64,000 bases of DNA from Symsagittifera roscoffensis (lineage: Eukaryota; Xenacoelomorpha; Acoela; Convolutidae): contig NC_087071.1 of assembly GCF_963678635.1 (NCBI RefSeq), positions 5,719,624 to 5,783,623 of the forward strand. The letters run 5' to 3'. Below are positions 56,301 to 64,000 of this stretch, in pieces. The notes beneath the pieces were generated by a model. The model was not told the origin of the DNA, did no database searches, and saw nothing but the letters and a program-made list of their open reading frames with translations. The stretch's first letter is position 1. The number at the start of each line of letters is the position of its first letter. Made by a program: the position numbers and the translations under genes.

Positions 56301-59300
56301 GCAAGTCAAAGAGAAAAAAAACTATTCATTTTTCTGCTGTAGCCAAATGTAAAACACAATACAACGGTTGCAAAGTTCAAGTTTTGCATAATTAGTTTCA
56401 ATGCTTTGGAAAATTTGTATACTCGTGAAATAATCATCAAAAGTCTACTATAATCCACTATAATCTAAAATGATCATTACAATCGTTTATTAAGGATTAA
56501 AGCAGGGGCGGATAAAGGATTTTCTCGAAGCGGGGGGGGGGGGGGTGGGGTCGGTCGGCCAAAAATGGATTTCTGAAAAAGTATCATCAAAGAGGGGACC
56601 CTTTGGGTCGGCAGGGGGTCGAATCCCTGAGGGAGGGGGGGGGGGGGGGGGTAGGCGGCCGCCACAGTCCCCCCCCCCCTCAATCCGCCCCTGGATTAAA
56701 GTGATCTCTGTTTTTTGTTTCGTAGTCGTTCGTTATTTATTTCATTATCATAGAATATTTTAGATTTGTATGACTTTTTTAGACAGACCATAAAAACCCA
56801 TGAAAACCTATTATTACCCATGGAACCTCATTGTAGGTTAGACTTAAAAATTGTATGCATCTTTTGTGTTCGACTTTATGTTTTCGCATTGTGGTTGACT
56901 ACACTGCGACTGTCTCGACTTTCCTTTTTTTTATTCGTTTTTAACATCGAATCTCTTTCTAAATTGCGGTTGAGTTTGTTTCACCGAAACGACTTTGCAT
57001 TCGTTTTTTTAGTCTTACGTTTCTGCATTGTTGTCGGGTTCATGTTTCGACCGACTCGACTTTATGTTTCGACTATATATGGTCAATAATGGTTTTCTTC
57101 GTTTTAGGTGATGATCGCTTTATGGTCCGCAAAGATAAAGAATTGGAACTTAATTGGGAGACACTATTTTCAGTTGGAGCATTTTCTGGAAATGATTTTT
57201 ACGAGTTCTACTTGAATGACAACATAAGGCCGGCAGATTCATCAGAAATTAGTGTGGAAAGAAGCAAACTTTATCGTGATCCAGATATGCTTCGTAAAAA
57301 TCAAGTTATAATAATAATAAAAAATTGTTTCCAAACGATATCTAGTTACAAATGTATTTATTAAAATTTATAAATACAAATTAGAAATTTTGGGAGAACA
57401 CCATTAAGCCAACAAGGCCCGAAACTAAGTTCGCAATTTGTTCAACTGTTTGTGTTTAATTTTGAAGGCACGGACGAGGTTAAATCCGTGATTTTCGCGA
57501 TTAAAAATCTAGACGAAAGAGAATGTTGGTTCAGCTGGGAAAGAATTGTGGTCTCCCACGGGTGGTATTTTCCCCATAAATCTTACCGTGATAGTGACGC
57601 AATGCGACTAAAATGGTCTACATTTAATGCATGCAGATATTTTCAAATATATGACAACTACAGGACTTGTACCATAAATACAGTTTGGTTTCTTGTTCCA
57701 GACTCTATAGATAAATGCTGGAAGTGTGATTATGAAAAACGGTGGCTGAAAAACAGTTTTAGCTACAAGGTTTGGAAAAAAACGACCGGCTTTTCTGTAT
57801 CGTTTAAACAAAGACGTTGTCCGGAGCTCTTTTCTTGAAATTTCTGGCAAATTATCAATAGCTGTGGCACAGAATGATGTTCTCAAAATAAGTAGTTCTT
57901 TTTTAAAAACACGAAAATTGAATTATTTTTCAAATAGACAAATTTCTAACATCATTTTTATTTAGTAAACAGACAACTGTGATAAACAACCAAAAAGTAC
58001 GAAACTTTGAAAGCATCTGCTTTTCATTACGAGGCCAAACTGTGAACTGAATAGGCGCACATTTTAGTGTCCGTGTGTCTCTAGAATCTAGAGACAAGTC
58101 TTTAAACATGGTAAAATTTTGTCGGAACCCGGGTTGACCTCCATAAACCGAAAATGCTTATCTTACATTTCCCCACACCGAAAATGCTTATCATACAATT
58201 GCCTGTATCAAATTTATGGAAAAATGCTAATCATACAATTTTCATACAATTTCAAAAAACCATCGAAAAAAGATTCGATCTAGTTTCTCCGGCTATTTGA
58301 ACCAAAAAAAAAGTCTGGTGATGAAAAATAACTACGTTTATTTTTTTTGGAAAAAAATGGTTATCATACAATTTCCATACATGAAAGTTGTATGATAACC
58401 ATTTTTTCATAAAAGGTAAGATTTTCAGAAGCATGTTAAAATTTGCTCTTAATCAAATTTGAAGTAATTAAGAGTGCTTTTGCTCAATTTAAAGCACCTT
58501 GCTCATCAAAAAAAGAAAATTTAGTTTAAAGCTAAGAAAATGGTTTTCAAAATTAATCAATTTTAAAGTAATTAAGAGTTCTTTTGCTCAATTTGAAGCC
58601 ACCTTGCTCTTCAAAAACGAAAATTTAGTTTGAAGCTAAAAAAATAATGGTTATCATACAATTTCCATATATGAAAAAATGTTTATCCTAAAATTTTCTT
58701 ACAATTTTCTGAATCTATGAAACTGTAGAAAATTGTAGGATAAAGATTTTTTCATATTTGGAGATTGTAGTTAACCATTTTTGGTCATCACGGGAACGAT
58801 CAAGGAAATTGAAAGAACAAAAGAAAAACAAAGAAAATGTCCTTTTTGCGGCATCCGCGTACATTTCACAAAAAACACAGTCTGGCCTCGTCAGGTTTGT
58901 TGATGATTAAACAGTGCTTTTTATCTCAGCTTAGCGAAAAATAACTGCCTTGTTAGGATTTAGACATGAATTTAAAAATTAACAAAAAAAAACATAATTA
59001 AATAGTTGTAATAAAAATGGACGGTAAACATTGATAGATTAAGTAAACGGAAACTAGGTTTTTCCCAAGTGTTTAATTTTAGTAGCTAGCTTCATTCTAA
59101 ATGCGTTCTTTTCTATTTTTATCAATGGCCGGAGTCTGTTAAAATCCATATTTACTATATAGGTAATTAGATTCCAAATCAGCAATTAAATTCAAACAAG
59201 ACTGCTCGTATCAGGGCGACGCCCTGAATGTTCCGACAGCCTTTTATGGTCTATTGAGCACTAATAACATGAAAAATTTAAATCCATTAATATAAAATGT

Positions 59301-62300
59301 ATTTTTTTTAATTTGAGATTTTTTTGTAAAAACATTCCCCCCCCCCTCCCCCCACACGCCATATAAAGTAAAAAGTTACAGATATTGCTCCTTTTAACAA
59401 GTCAATGATGGCATAAAAGCTTTCATCAACCAATATGGAACGATTTGTAAGACGGGTTAAACCTCCGCTTACGCGTAAATAGCGCGAAATGTATCGCGCT
59501 TTAATTGTCCCAAATTGCCAAAATGGCCAAAATGGCAATCTTTAAACCCCATAACTTTAAGAAAATTTATCACAGGTCAAATATCTTTTCAAAGTTAAGC
59601 TCAGTACAACAAAAACTTTCGAATGATGTAGAAAAATTTCGTCAAAATTGGCTAAATAACAAGTCGAAATTTGTCTGAGAAAACAAAACCCACCCAGAGC
59701 ACAAATATTCCATTACTTTCGTTACGAAAGTCGGAACAAAAACAAAGTTCAAGAGATTTTTTGCAAATCATAATCATAAAACTCAATTCAAATCCAACAA
59801 AACTGCTCGTATCAGGGCGAAGCCCTGAATGTTCAAACTACCTTTTAATGTTTATGGAGCAGTAATAAGATTAAAAATATAAATGTAATAAAATAAAATG
59901 AAATTCTTTTTTCTAAAGAACCTGAAATTTTTAAAATGAAATCATCCCCCCACATGCCATATAAAGTACAAACTAAAATATTTCACTCGTTGTAAAAAAT
60001 CATTTATGGCAAATAACGATTTCTAAGACGGAATAAATCTCCGCTTATGCGTTAATAGCGCAAAACATATTGCGCGTTGATTGTCGCAAAATGGCCAAAA
60101 TGGCAATCTTCAAACCCCATAACTTCAGGAAAATATATCACAGGTCAAACGTCTTTTCAAAGTTCAGCTCAGTACAACAAAAACTTTCGAATGATATAAA
60201 GACATTTCGTCAAAATTGGCTAATTAAAAAGTCGAAATTTGTCTGAGAAAATAAAACCCACCCAGAGCACAAATATTCCATTACTTTCGTTACGAAAGTC
60301 GGAACAAAAACTAAGCTCAAGAGATTTTTTTCAAAACATAATGAAATCATAAAACTCAATCCAAATCCATCAAAACTGCTCGTATCAGGGCGAAGCCGTG
60401 AATTTGCAAACTGCCTTTTAAGGTTTATGGAGCAGTAATAACATTAAAAAAAATTAAATGTAATAAAATAAATTGAAATTTTTTTTTCTAAAATTTTAAA
60501 TTTTTCAACGAAAATCAAACCCCCCCCACATGCCAAATAAGGTAAAAAAAATAGATAGATTTCGCTCCTTGTAACAATTCAATTATGGCAAATAGGTTTT
60601 TTTCAACCAATTCGGAAGGATTTCTGAGACGGATTAAATCTCCGCTTACGCGTTAAAAGTGCGCAATATATCGCGCGTTAATTGTACCAAGTTGGCCAAA
60701 ATGGCAAGCTTTAAACACCCATAACTTCACAAAAAATAATCACAGGTGAAGTAATCTGTCAATTTTAGGCTCAGGACAACAATACTTTTCGAATGAAGTT
60801 AAATAAATCCGTCAAAATGGCTCTTTAAAAAGTCGAAATTTGTCTGAAGAAAAAAAAACCCACCCCGAGCACAAAATTTCCGTTACTTTCGTCAATAACC
60901 TGTTTCAAAATATTCAGCTTCATGCTAATTATTTCTAGTATCACATGAACCTGAGTTCTCTGGATAGTAAAATATTATATGTAAATATTTTTAATATTGA
61001 TCATGACAAAATAAATGATTTTAGTTGATTATGGATGTAAAATTTAGAGCTTGAAAATGAACTATTTTGTCACGGTAATCCATTAGTTCTGAAAAAAGTT
61101 ATTTTGAAGAGATTTGTTCCCAACTGACAAGAAATTACACTTCGTTGAGTTTAGTTCCAGTTGTAGTTGATTCGATTCTGAAGCAAAAAAAAAGATTTCA
61201 AAACAAAACATCGAATACCTTGAGTTCAAATAAATCGAAACTCAAATACAAAATATTACCGGGAAAACTTTTTAACGCCAGGTGTTTGGACTTCTCTTGC
61301 TATACAGTGCAAAGTATGACATCGAATCTATCCGCACTAGTGGGTCCTAAATCTCTATCAATAGTACTAGAGAAAAATAGGAAAAAGCTGATGTTTTCAA
61401 AATAGGAAATTTGCAGATGTTTTCAAATTTAAGAAATTTACTGAATGCAGGCAACTGATAGAGCCTGGCTTCTTGCTCGAAGTTTTGTGACCAAATGTAG
61501 GAATTTTGAAAATGAACATTAGTGTAAGAAAAAACAATTTAAGCAACAATGTTGGAAAAAATCAACTATAACTTTTGTATTTAAAAAAACGCTATTCTGG
61601 GCTATTTTTCTCAATTTTCCGGCAGAATATCGATAGCTGGGTCGCCAATTGATTTTATAAGAAAAGAATTAGCAGTTTTTTATTATACAGTACCTGAATT
61701 GTAATTTACTCCGATCAAATGATAAAATTTTATTGTTTGTAAAATGTTTAATTTGTGAAAGGCAACCACATTGCAGAAAAAAATTACATTTGTAAAAACC
61801 GATAGTAAAACTGAAAAATTCCAAAGCAGTCGAGATATCAGTTTCCCCAATTTTAGTTTTAGCTTCAATGTTATCAAAGGCGGGAGTTCGTCAAGTTTCA
61901 TGTTTTATCAAATTTAAAAAAATTCAAATAGATAGCGAAAGAAAAGCAACAGATTCAACTGCCGTGATGAGCTGTACAGCTCTTGTGTTGGTCCTTTCCC
62001 CCATGGATAAATGGTCTTAACTTAACTGTAAGGTCCAACTAAGAACATAGAGTGGGAAAAGCGTAAATAATCGCAACGAAAAAGAAAAACATTTCCGGCT
62101 TGCTTCTTTCTAAAACGTCTTCTTTCGAATTCCAAAGATATAATCTAAAAAAAAAGAAAAGAAGTTGACGCTTTTTGAAATTCAAGAACTGTTTATGGCT
62201 GAACTTTTTTTGACGATGTTAACTCAATTTGAGAAGATTTGATTTTATATGTAAGAATTTTTTTCGATGTGTAATCTGTTATTTGAAAACCGTAAAGAAA

Positions 62301-63873
62301 TTGTACTGTCGAAAGCACGAAAATATCACAAAAAATTCATCACGTTTTTCGTGAATTTTTCAATTTCACTGGTCAATGATGAAGCTTGCTTTTTTCAATT
62401 GAAGGGATTGAACTGAACCTAAGATATCAAAAGACAAACCGCTTCCCAGAAACACATCAATAGGAAATCAGTAGCAAATAAATATGGACAAAAGAACAAA
62501 TGCTACCTATGATTGTACATAAGTATTGACAGTATGTTTTTCGAGAGAACAAAAACGAATTTTTAGCACTTCCGAGAAAAAAAAATATAAAAAAAATTCT
62601 TTGGTTAAGCGAAATTCGAGGCACACAATTAAGTAAAATCAAACAGAACACAACTGGGAAAATAAACAACTAGACTTTCTGAGTCCAAATAGCCCCATGA
62701 TGATAAAACGAAGACCAGAAACTCAGCCAAACTTGCCAAAAAACGGGCTACTTAAACTCTTTTTTTTCTGAAATTTATCAGCACTAAAACGAGACTAAAA
62801 TTAGGATCATTTTTGACACAGGAACGGCTTTTATTTGCAACTATCGCTGCTTAATCCGTCTAAGTCGTGACGATCGTGACAAAATTGCACCTATCGGTTT
62901 TAGATTGACAACTTGATGAAACACAAAAAATTTCAGAGAAAAAAACCTCTTAAAAAAGTATATGATTACTCCAGCACAAGTATGTTTTACTTGACGTTAA
63001 TAATCTCTCCTCACCTACATATTATTTTTCAATGAATTTGAAAAACATCCAAATTTCTGATCCTTCCACAATTGTTTTAATCGTTTTTTTTGTTTAGTCG
63101 AGTTACTTGAGCCACCGCAGGTATGTTTTCCAAGGTTTATGTTAACAGAGTCATGAAAAATTATACACTATTGTTCTCCAAAAAAAACGAAAAGACTCAA
63201 TTCCACTTTCAACATGCAAAGCAAGTTTTCTGTTTTGTTCAGTTTTTTTTGCGTAATTACGTTCAAAAGCAAAAATATGTTCAAAACATTTTTTCTGCTT
63301 TTTGTGACAATGTTTAATTAGTCTTTAAATTTCAAATTAAACATTGGGGCATAGAAGAAGATTTTTTGAGAAAATAGAAAAAAAAACATTTAGTACTTTT
63401 ATCTAGGTGATAATCTATTTGAACTACAAACTACAGTCTGCCAATGTGAGTTTTCCATGATTTCAAAAGCCTCATATTAACTATAACTAGTGATAAAAAA
63501 TTTCTAAACAAATTTGAACCCACAAAAAATTGTTCACATCACAAAATTGGTCATCTAAAACTTTTTTTAAAGTCAATTTTTGCCAAAGGTATAACCTGCT
63601 TGCGCTAGTGCTTGTACGTTTTCTATGAACTTGACAGCCTCTTACCTTCTCAAAAGGGACACAACTAACTAAAAAAGTGAATCTTTAAGAAACTGATCGT
63701 TTCATTTGGAGTGAACAATCCAGAACAATCCTAACCTGCTTGTGCTAGAGCCTGTATGTTTTCCATAATATTAACAGCAGCTGATCCATCTAGACCTGAG
63801 AGTGGTTCGTCCATGAACAACAGAAGAGGACTCTTCAGAAGCTCCATCGCAATGCTCAAACGACGTCGCTGAC
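42620..63873 (-). CDS. ABCG-type half-transporter, 3' part of gene, nine exons
   Basis: This is an ATP-driven membrane exporter or lipid transporter of the ABCG (White) family. Nine exons on the minus strand join with matching phases. In order they are 63736-63873, 52979-53188, 52024-52169, 50968-51067, 48590-48729, 47472-47526, 46806-46877, 44725-44888 and 42620-42862. They encode about 420 residues: end of the ABC signature (GQRRRLSIA), Walker B and D-loop (LLLFMDEP, SGLD), H-loop (SVHQP), linker, and an ABC2 membrane domain ending in a short basic tail (HTGRK). Walker A lies outside the window. All junctions keep the frame without a stop, so the gene looks functional. I cannot assign a subfamily or substrate. 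Confidence 0.9.
43410..43750 (+). pseudogene. Possible LINE reverse transcriptase C-terminal relic in the last ABCG intron
   Basis: A frame open 43410-43745 has a motif like MYSIKRFKSFEGTDF followed by VLVILHKIM.EYLNL, which recalls the region after the LINE RT core. The match is weak and by eye. It lies antisense to the ABC transporter. Confidence 0.22.
44725..44888 (-). CDS. ABCG exon: fourth and fifth membrane segments
   Basis: The acceptor is GATATGAG, weak and without a pyrimidine tract; the donor is GTAAGT. It encodes FGVFFVTTFLVLLISESLMY, a short polar loop, then AIASGLFGTFMICCGFLLPK. The length is 164 bp. Confidence 0.86.
45050..45900. repeat. Dispersed repeat rich in TTATAATCGATTATAA, copy 2 (inverted relative to copy 1)
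   Basis: The middle part (TTTGGTTTATCTGAAAACAA, GAAACAAAAGTTTCG, CCGCGGTAG) is the reverse complement of 27640-27760. TTATAATCG-type words surround it on both sides. It lies in the ABCG intron between exons 46806 and 44888. Confidence 0.6.
46060..46560. repeat. Six-copy dispersed repeat family, representative copy
   Basis: Shared words include ACTTTCGAAACTAGAAATCG, CACGTTTTTT, ATTTCCACGTTCGTATT and AGAGTCTTCACTACGTTC. Related copies lie at about 39130-39450, 44230-44480, 50380-50800, 55540-55985 and 62040-62400. Copies run in the same direction and keep the same order of conserved words. No coding capacity and no clear terminal repeats were seen. Confidence 0.65.
46806..46877 (-). CDS. ABCG micro-exon: third membrane segment
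   Basis: The acceptor is ACATTCTAG and the donor GTACGG. It encodes MLPAVLIITTVTSIMIVFM and TDIK. The length is 72 bp, in phase with both neighbours. Confidence 0.85.
47472..47526 (-). CDS. ABCG micro-exon: E-R-x-x-G loop
   Basis: The acceptor is TTGTTCAAG and the donor GTTAGT. It encodes ERANGVIDTGPYVVATFI, the conserved loop after the second membrane segment of ABCG proteins. The length is 55 bp. Confidence 0.87.
48590..48729 (-). CDS. ABCG exon: second membrane segment
   Basis: The acceptor is CAATTTTAG and the donor GTACAG. It encodes TMFLRTNDTIDEQDKVLLLF, then FVLSYVVILSTSCIPILINL and RPVFLK. The length is 140 bp. Only one frame continues the upstream and downstream exons. Confidence 0.88.
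50355..50381. repeat. CT microsatellite
   Basis: An uninterrupted CT dinucleotide run of about 13 repeats lies inside the dispersed-family copy at 50380. A matching GA run lies at 41573-41599. Confidence 0.9.
50968..51067 (-). CDS. ABCG exon: first membrane segment
   Basis: The acceptor is CTTTTTTAG and the donor GTTAGC. It encodes FALLTARTLKNAFLHPGMFW and RLLDYVLLNVIV. The length is 100 bp. It was found by matching phases between its neighbours; the R-NP-like pattern before the first membrane helix is replaced by KNAFLHPG. Confidence 0.85.
51385..51776 (+). mobile_element. hAT-like MITE, 392 bp, with perfect 8-bp target duplication
   Basis: The left terminus CAGGGGCGGATCTAGG and right terminus CCTAAATCCGCCCCTG form the terminal inverted repeat. 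The flanking direct repeat ATAGCGGG (51377-51384 and 51777-51784) is perfect. An 8-bp duplication with CAGGGG ends is diagnostic of hAT elements. The interior has no transposase and a long G run. Confidence 0.9.
52024..52169 (-). CDS. ABCG exon: linker between nucleotide-binding and membrane domains
   Basis: The acceptor is TATTTTTCAG and the donor GTTCCC. It encodes HADINKIAQDYNSSLEKMEI.. and ends RCNYCTQ in phase 0. The length is 146 bp. The charged, weakly conserved content is typical of this linker. Confidence 0.8.
52673..52870. mobile_element. Short element with ATTACGAGGCCAAACTG terminal inverted repeats
   Basis: ATTACGAGGCCAAACTGTG at the left is inverted as CCCAGTTTGGCCTCGTAAT at the right, 198 bp in all. 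The flanking trinucleotide GTC is the same on both sides. A related, longer element is at 58025-58893, and both share GACTTGTCTCTGGA-type internal sequence. The superfamily is unknown. Confidence 0.7.
52979..53188 (-). CDS. ABCG exon: H-loop and end of the nucleotide-binding domain
   Basis: The acceptor is TTTTTCCAG and the donor GTGAGA. It encodes MTILMSVHQPPSAVW (His switch), LLTNGVVMYSGG and PPDYFLNLINSDFE. The length is 210 bp. It joins the Walker B exon through a split Gly codon. Confidence 0.93.
53567..53790 (-). mobile_element. hAT-like MITE, truncated copy
   Basis: It starts with the CAGGGGCGGATTTA terminus and follows the reverse orientation of 51385-51776 through GATCCCC..CCTTT and GAGCGCGCGCCGAAAAACGC. 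It then loses similarity near 53790. The other terminus is absent. Confidence 0.7.
53830..54960. repeat. Segmental duplicate A (pairs with 59020-61490)
   Basis: The same series of blocks occurs in both places: GGACGGCAAACATTGATA.., GGTTTTTCCCAAGTATTTAA, ATCAATGGCCGGAGTCTGT, TTTCTAGTATCACA.., CGTTGAGTTTAGTTG.., TATACAGCACAAGGTATG and GATAGAGCCTGG. Copy B has a 1.7-kb tandem array inserted after the third block. Confidence 0.75.
54506..55463. mobile_element. Foldback element with about 80-bp inverted arms (CTGCTCGTATCAGGG family)
   Basis: The arm at 54506-54588 (AAAAATTGAAACAAGACTGC..) is inverted at 55383-55463. Each arm also begins with ACTGCTC and ends with GAGCAGT, so it can fold on itself. 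The same arm word opens each unit of the array at 59.2 kb, and a relic is at 29.0 kb. No transposase is present. Confidence 0.7.
56503..56693 (+). mobile_element. hAT-like MITE, 191 bp, with perfect 8-bp target duplication
   Basis: The termini are CAGGGGCGGATAAAGG and CCTCAATCCGCCCCTG. The flanking duplication GATTAAAG (56495-56502 and 56694-56701) is perfect. It is an internally deleted relative of 51385-51776; both contain GGACCCTTTGGGTCGGCAGG. Confidence 0.92.
57089..57841 (+). CDS. Possible nested two-exon gene in the large ABCG intron, unknown family
   Basis: Two frames have coding-like composition: 57089-57364 (ELNWETLFSVGAFSGNDF..) and 57452-57838, which is Cys- and Trp-rich (FSWERIVVSHGWYF.., FNACRYFQIYD, WKCDYEKRW). 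Both contain a similar word, SKLYRDPDMLR and KSYRDSDAMRL, as if a domain were duplicated. A TTTTAG/GTGATG acceptor-like site at about 57107, a CAA/GTTATA donor-like site near 57304 and a TTTTGAAG/GC acceptor near 57467 could splice them. I do not recognise the family; it may be a pseudogene or a captured fragment. Confidence 0.35.
58025..58893. mobile_element. Foldback/MITE element with nested palindromes
   Basis: The left end CATTACGAGGCCAAACTGTG is inverted at the right as CACAGTCTGGCCTCGT. Inside is a perfect 20-bp hairpin (58352-58371 with 58388-58407), a second imperfect inverted repeat of about 55-bp arms (about 58648-58705 with 58727-58785) and a direct repeat of about 110 bp (58460-58640). 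The word TTATCATACAATTT recurs throughout. Confidence 0.7.
59211..60905. repeat. Tandem array, three units of about 580 bp
   Basis: ACTGCTCGTATCAGGGCGA begins units at 59211, 59802 and 60375. Each unit continues with CATGCCATATAAAG-, CGCTTACGCGTTAATAGCGC-, TTTCGAATGATGTA- and CACCCAGAGCACAAAT-type blocks. Unit starts match the arms of the foldback element at 54506. It is non-coding. Confidence 0.85.
61491..63595. other. Intron sequence without a supported gene
   Basis: AT-rich intron DNA. It contains one copy of the six-copy dispersed family (about 62040-62400). I see no coding frame or RNA gene. Confidence 0.4.
63596..63640 (-). repeat. Partial duplicate of the 3' end of the Walker B exon
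   Basis: These 45 bp match 63736-63780 at 35 positions and are followed by the same GT donor and splice phase. Several differences are synonymous, and the encoded VKFIENVQALAQA is close to VNIMENIQALAQA. The Walker B part and an acceptor are missing, so it cannot replace the real exon. Confidence 0.7.
63736..63873 (-). CDS. ABCG exon: signature end, Walker B, D-loop
   Basis: The acceptor is TTTTTTTCCAG and the donor GTTAGG. It encodes QRRRLSIAMELL.., LLLFMDEPLSGLDGSAAV and MENIQALAQA. The length is 138 bp, entering and leaving in phase 1. Confidence 0.92.
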
Positions 63874-64000
63874 CTGGAAAAAAATATATTTAGTTATAAA
63901 CTAACCACTGAATACACATATCACATCTAAAATTTTTCAATAATCGGTTACAGTAGTGAGTTATATGTGATGGGTATAACTCATAGAGTAATTTCGGATA

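Overview
The window is genomic DNA from an invertebrate-like metazoan. It is AT-rich and gene-poor, with long introns and many mobile elements. The evidence for an animal is a multi-exon ABCG-type transporter with GT..AG introns, a BEL/Pao retroelement (a group known only from animals), an endonuclease-type LINE and a Polinton/Maverick. I cannot name the phylum from the sequence.

Region 1 (1 to about 22.75 kb) is a decayed Polinton/Maverick, a virus-like DNA transposon related to adintoviruses. On the minus strand lie a protein-primed family B DNA polymerase (its 3' end is outside the window), an upstream zinc-finger segment and a small gene with a TATA box. On the plus strand, in order, are several small unknown genes (two possibly PC4-like), a gene with a possible exonuclease motif, a small membrane protein, a packaging ATPase, a conserved gene of about 136 codons, an integrase, a penton-like minor capsid protein, a basic minor virion protein, the major capsid protein and an adenain-like protease. 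Almost every gene carries stops or frameshifts. The segment from the exonuclease-like gene through the integrase is tandemly amplified (7.68-15.18 kb; three full units and one partial), each junction fusing the integrase core to the end of the exonuclease-like gene. A LINE (17.23-21.04 kb) is inserted in the major capsid gene.

Region 2 (about 22.75-42.6 kb) has no recognisable host gene. It holds a small inverted-repeat element, simple and dispersed repeats, a hAT-like MITE copy and a badly decayed BEL/Pao element (about 30-35.8 kb). The 3' end of that element is folded back into an inverted repeat, and a further fragment and a tRNA-like sequence follow it.

Region 3 (42.62-63.87 kb, minus strand) is the 3' half of an ABCG half-transporter. 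I assembled nine exons that join in frame: signature tail, Walker B and D-loop, H-loop, linker, then the transmembrane domain to the stop codon. The 5' part (Walker A) lies beyond the right edge. One intron of 10.5 kb and several smaller ones are filled with MITEs that have perfect 8-bp target duplications, foldback elements, a 580-bp tandem repeat, a six-copy dispersed repeat family and, on the opposite strand, a possible nested gene (57.1-57.84 kb).

The host gene looks intact in the visible part. The Polinton, BEL/Pao and LINE look dead. The most unusual feature is the amplified Polinton module, with a 420-bp deletion shared by three of its four units.
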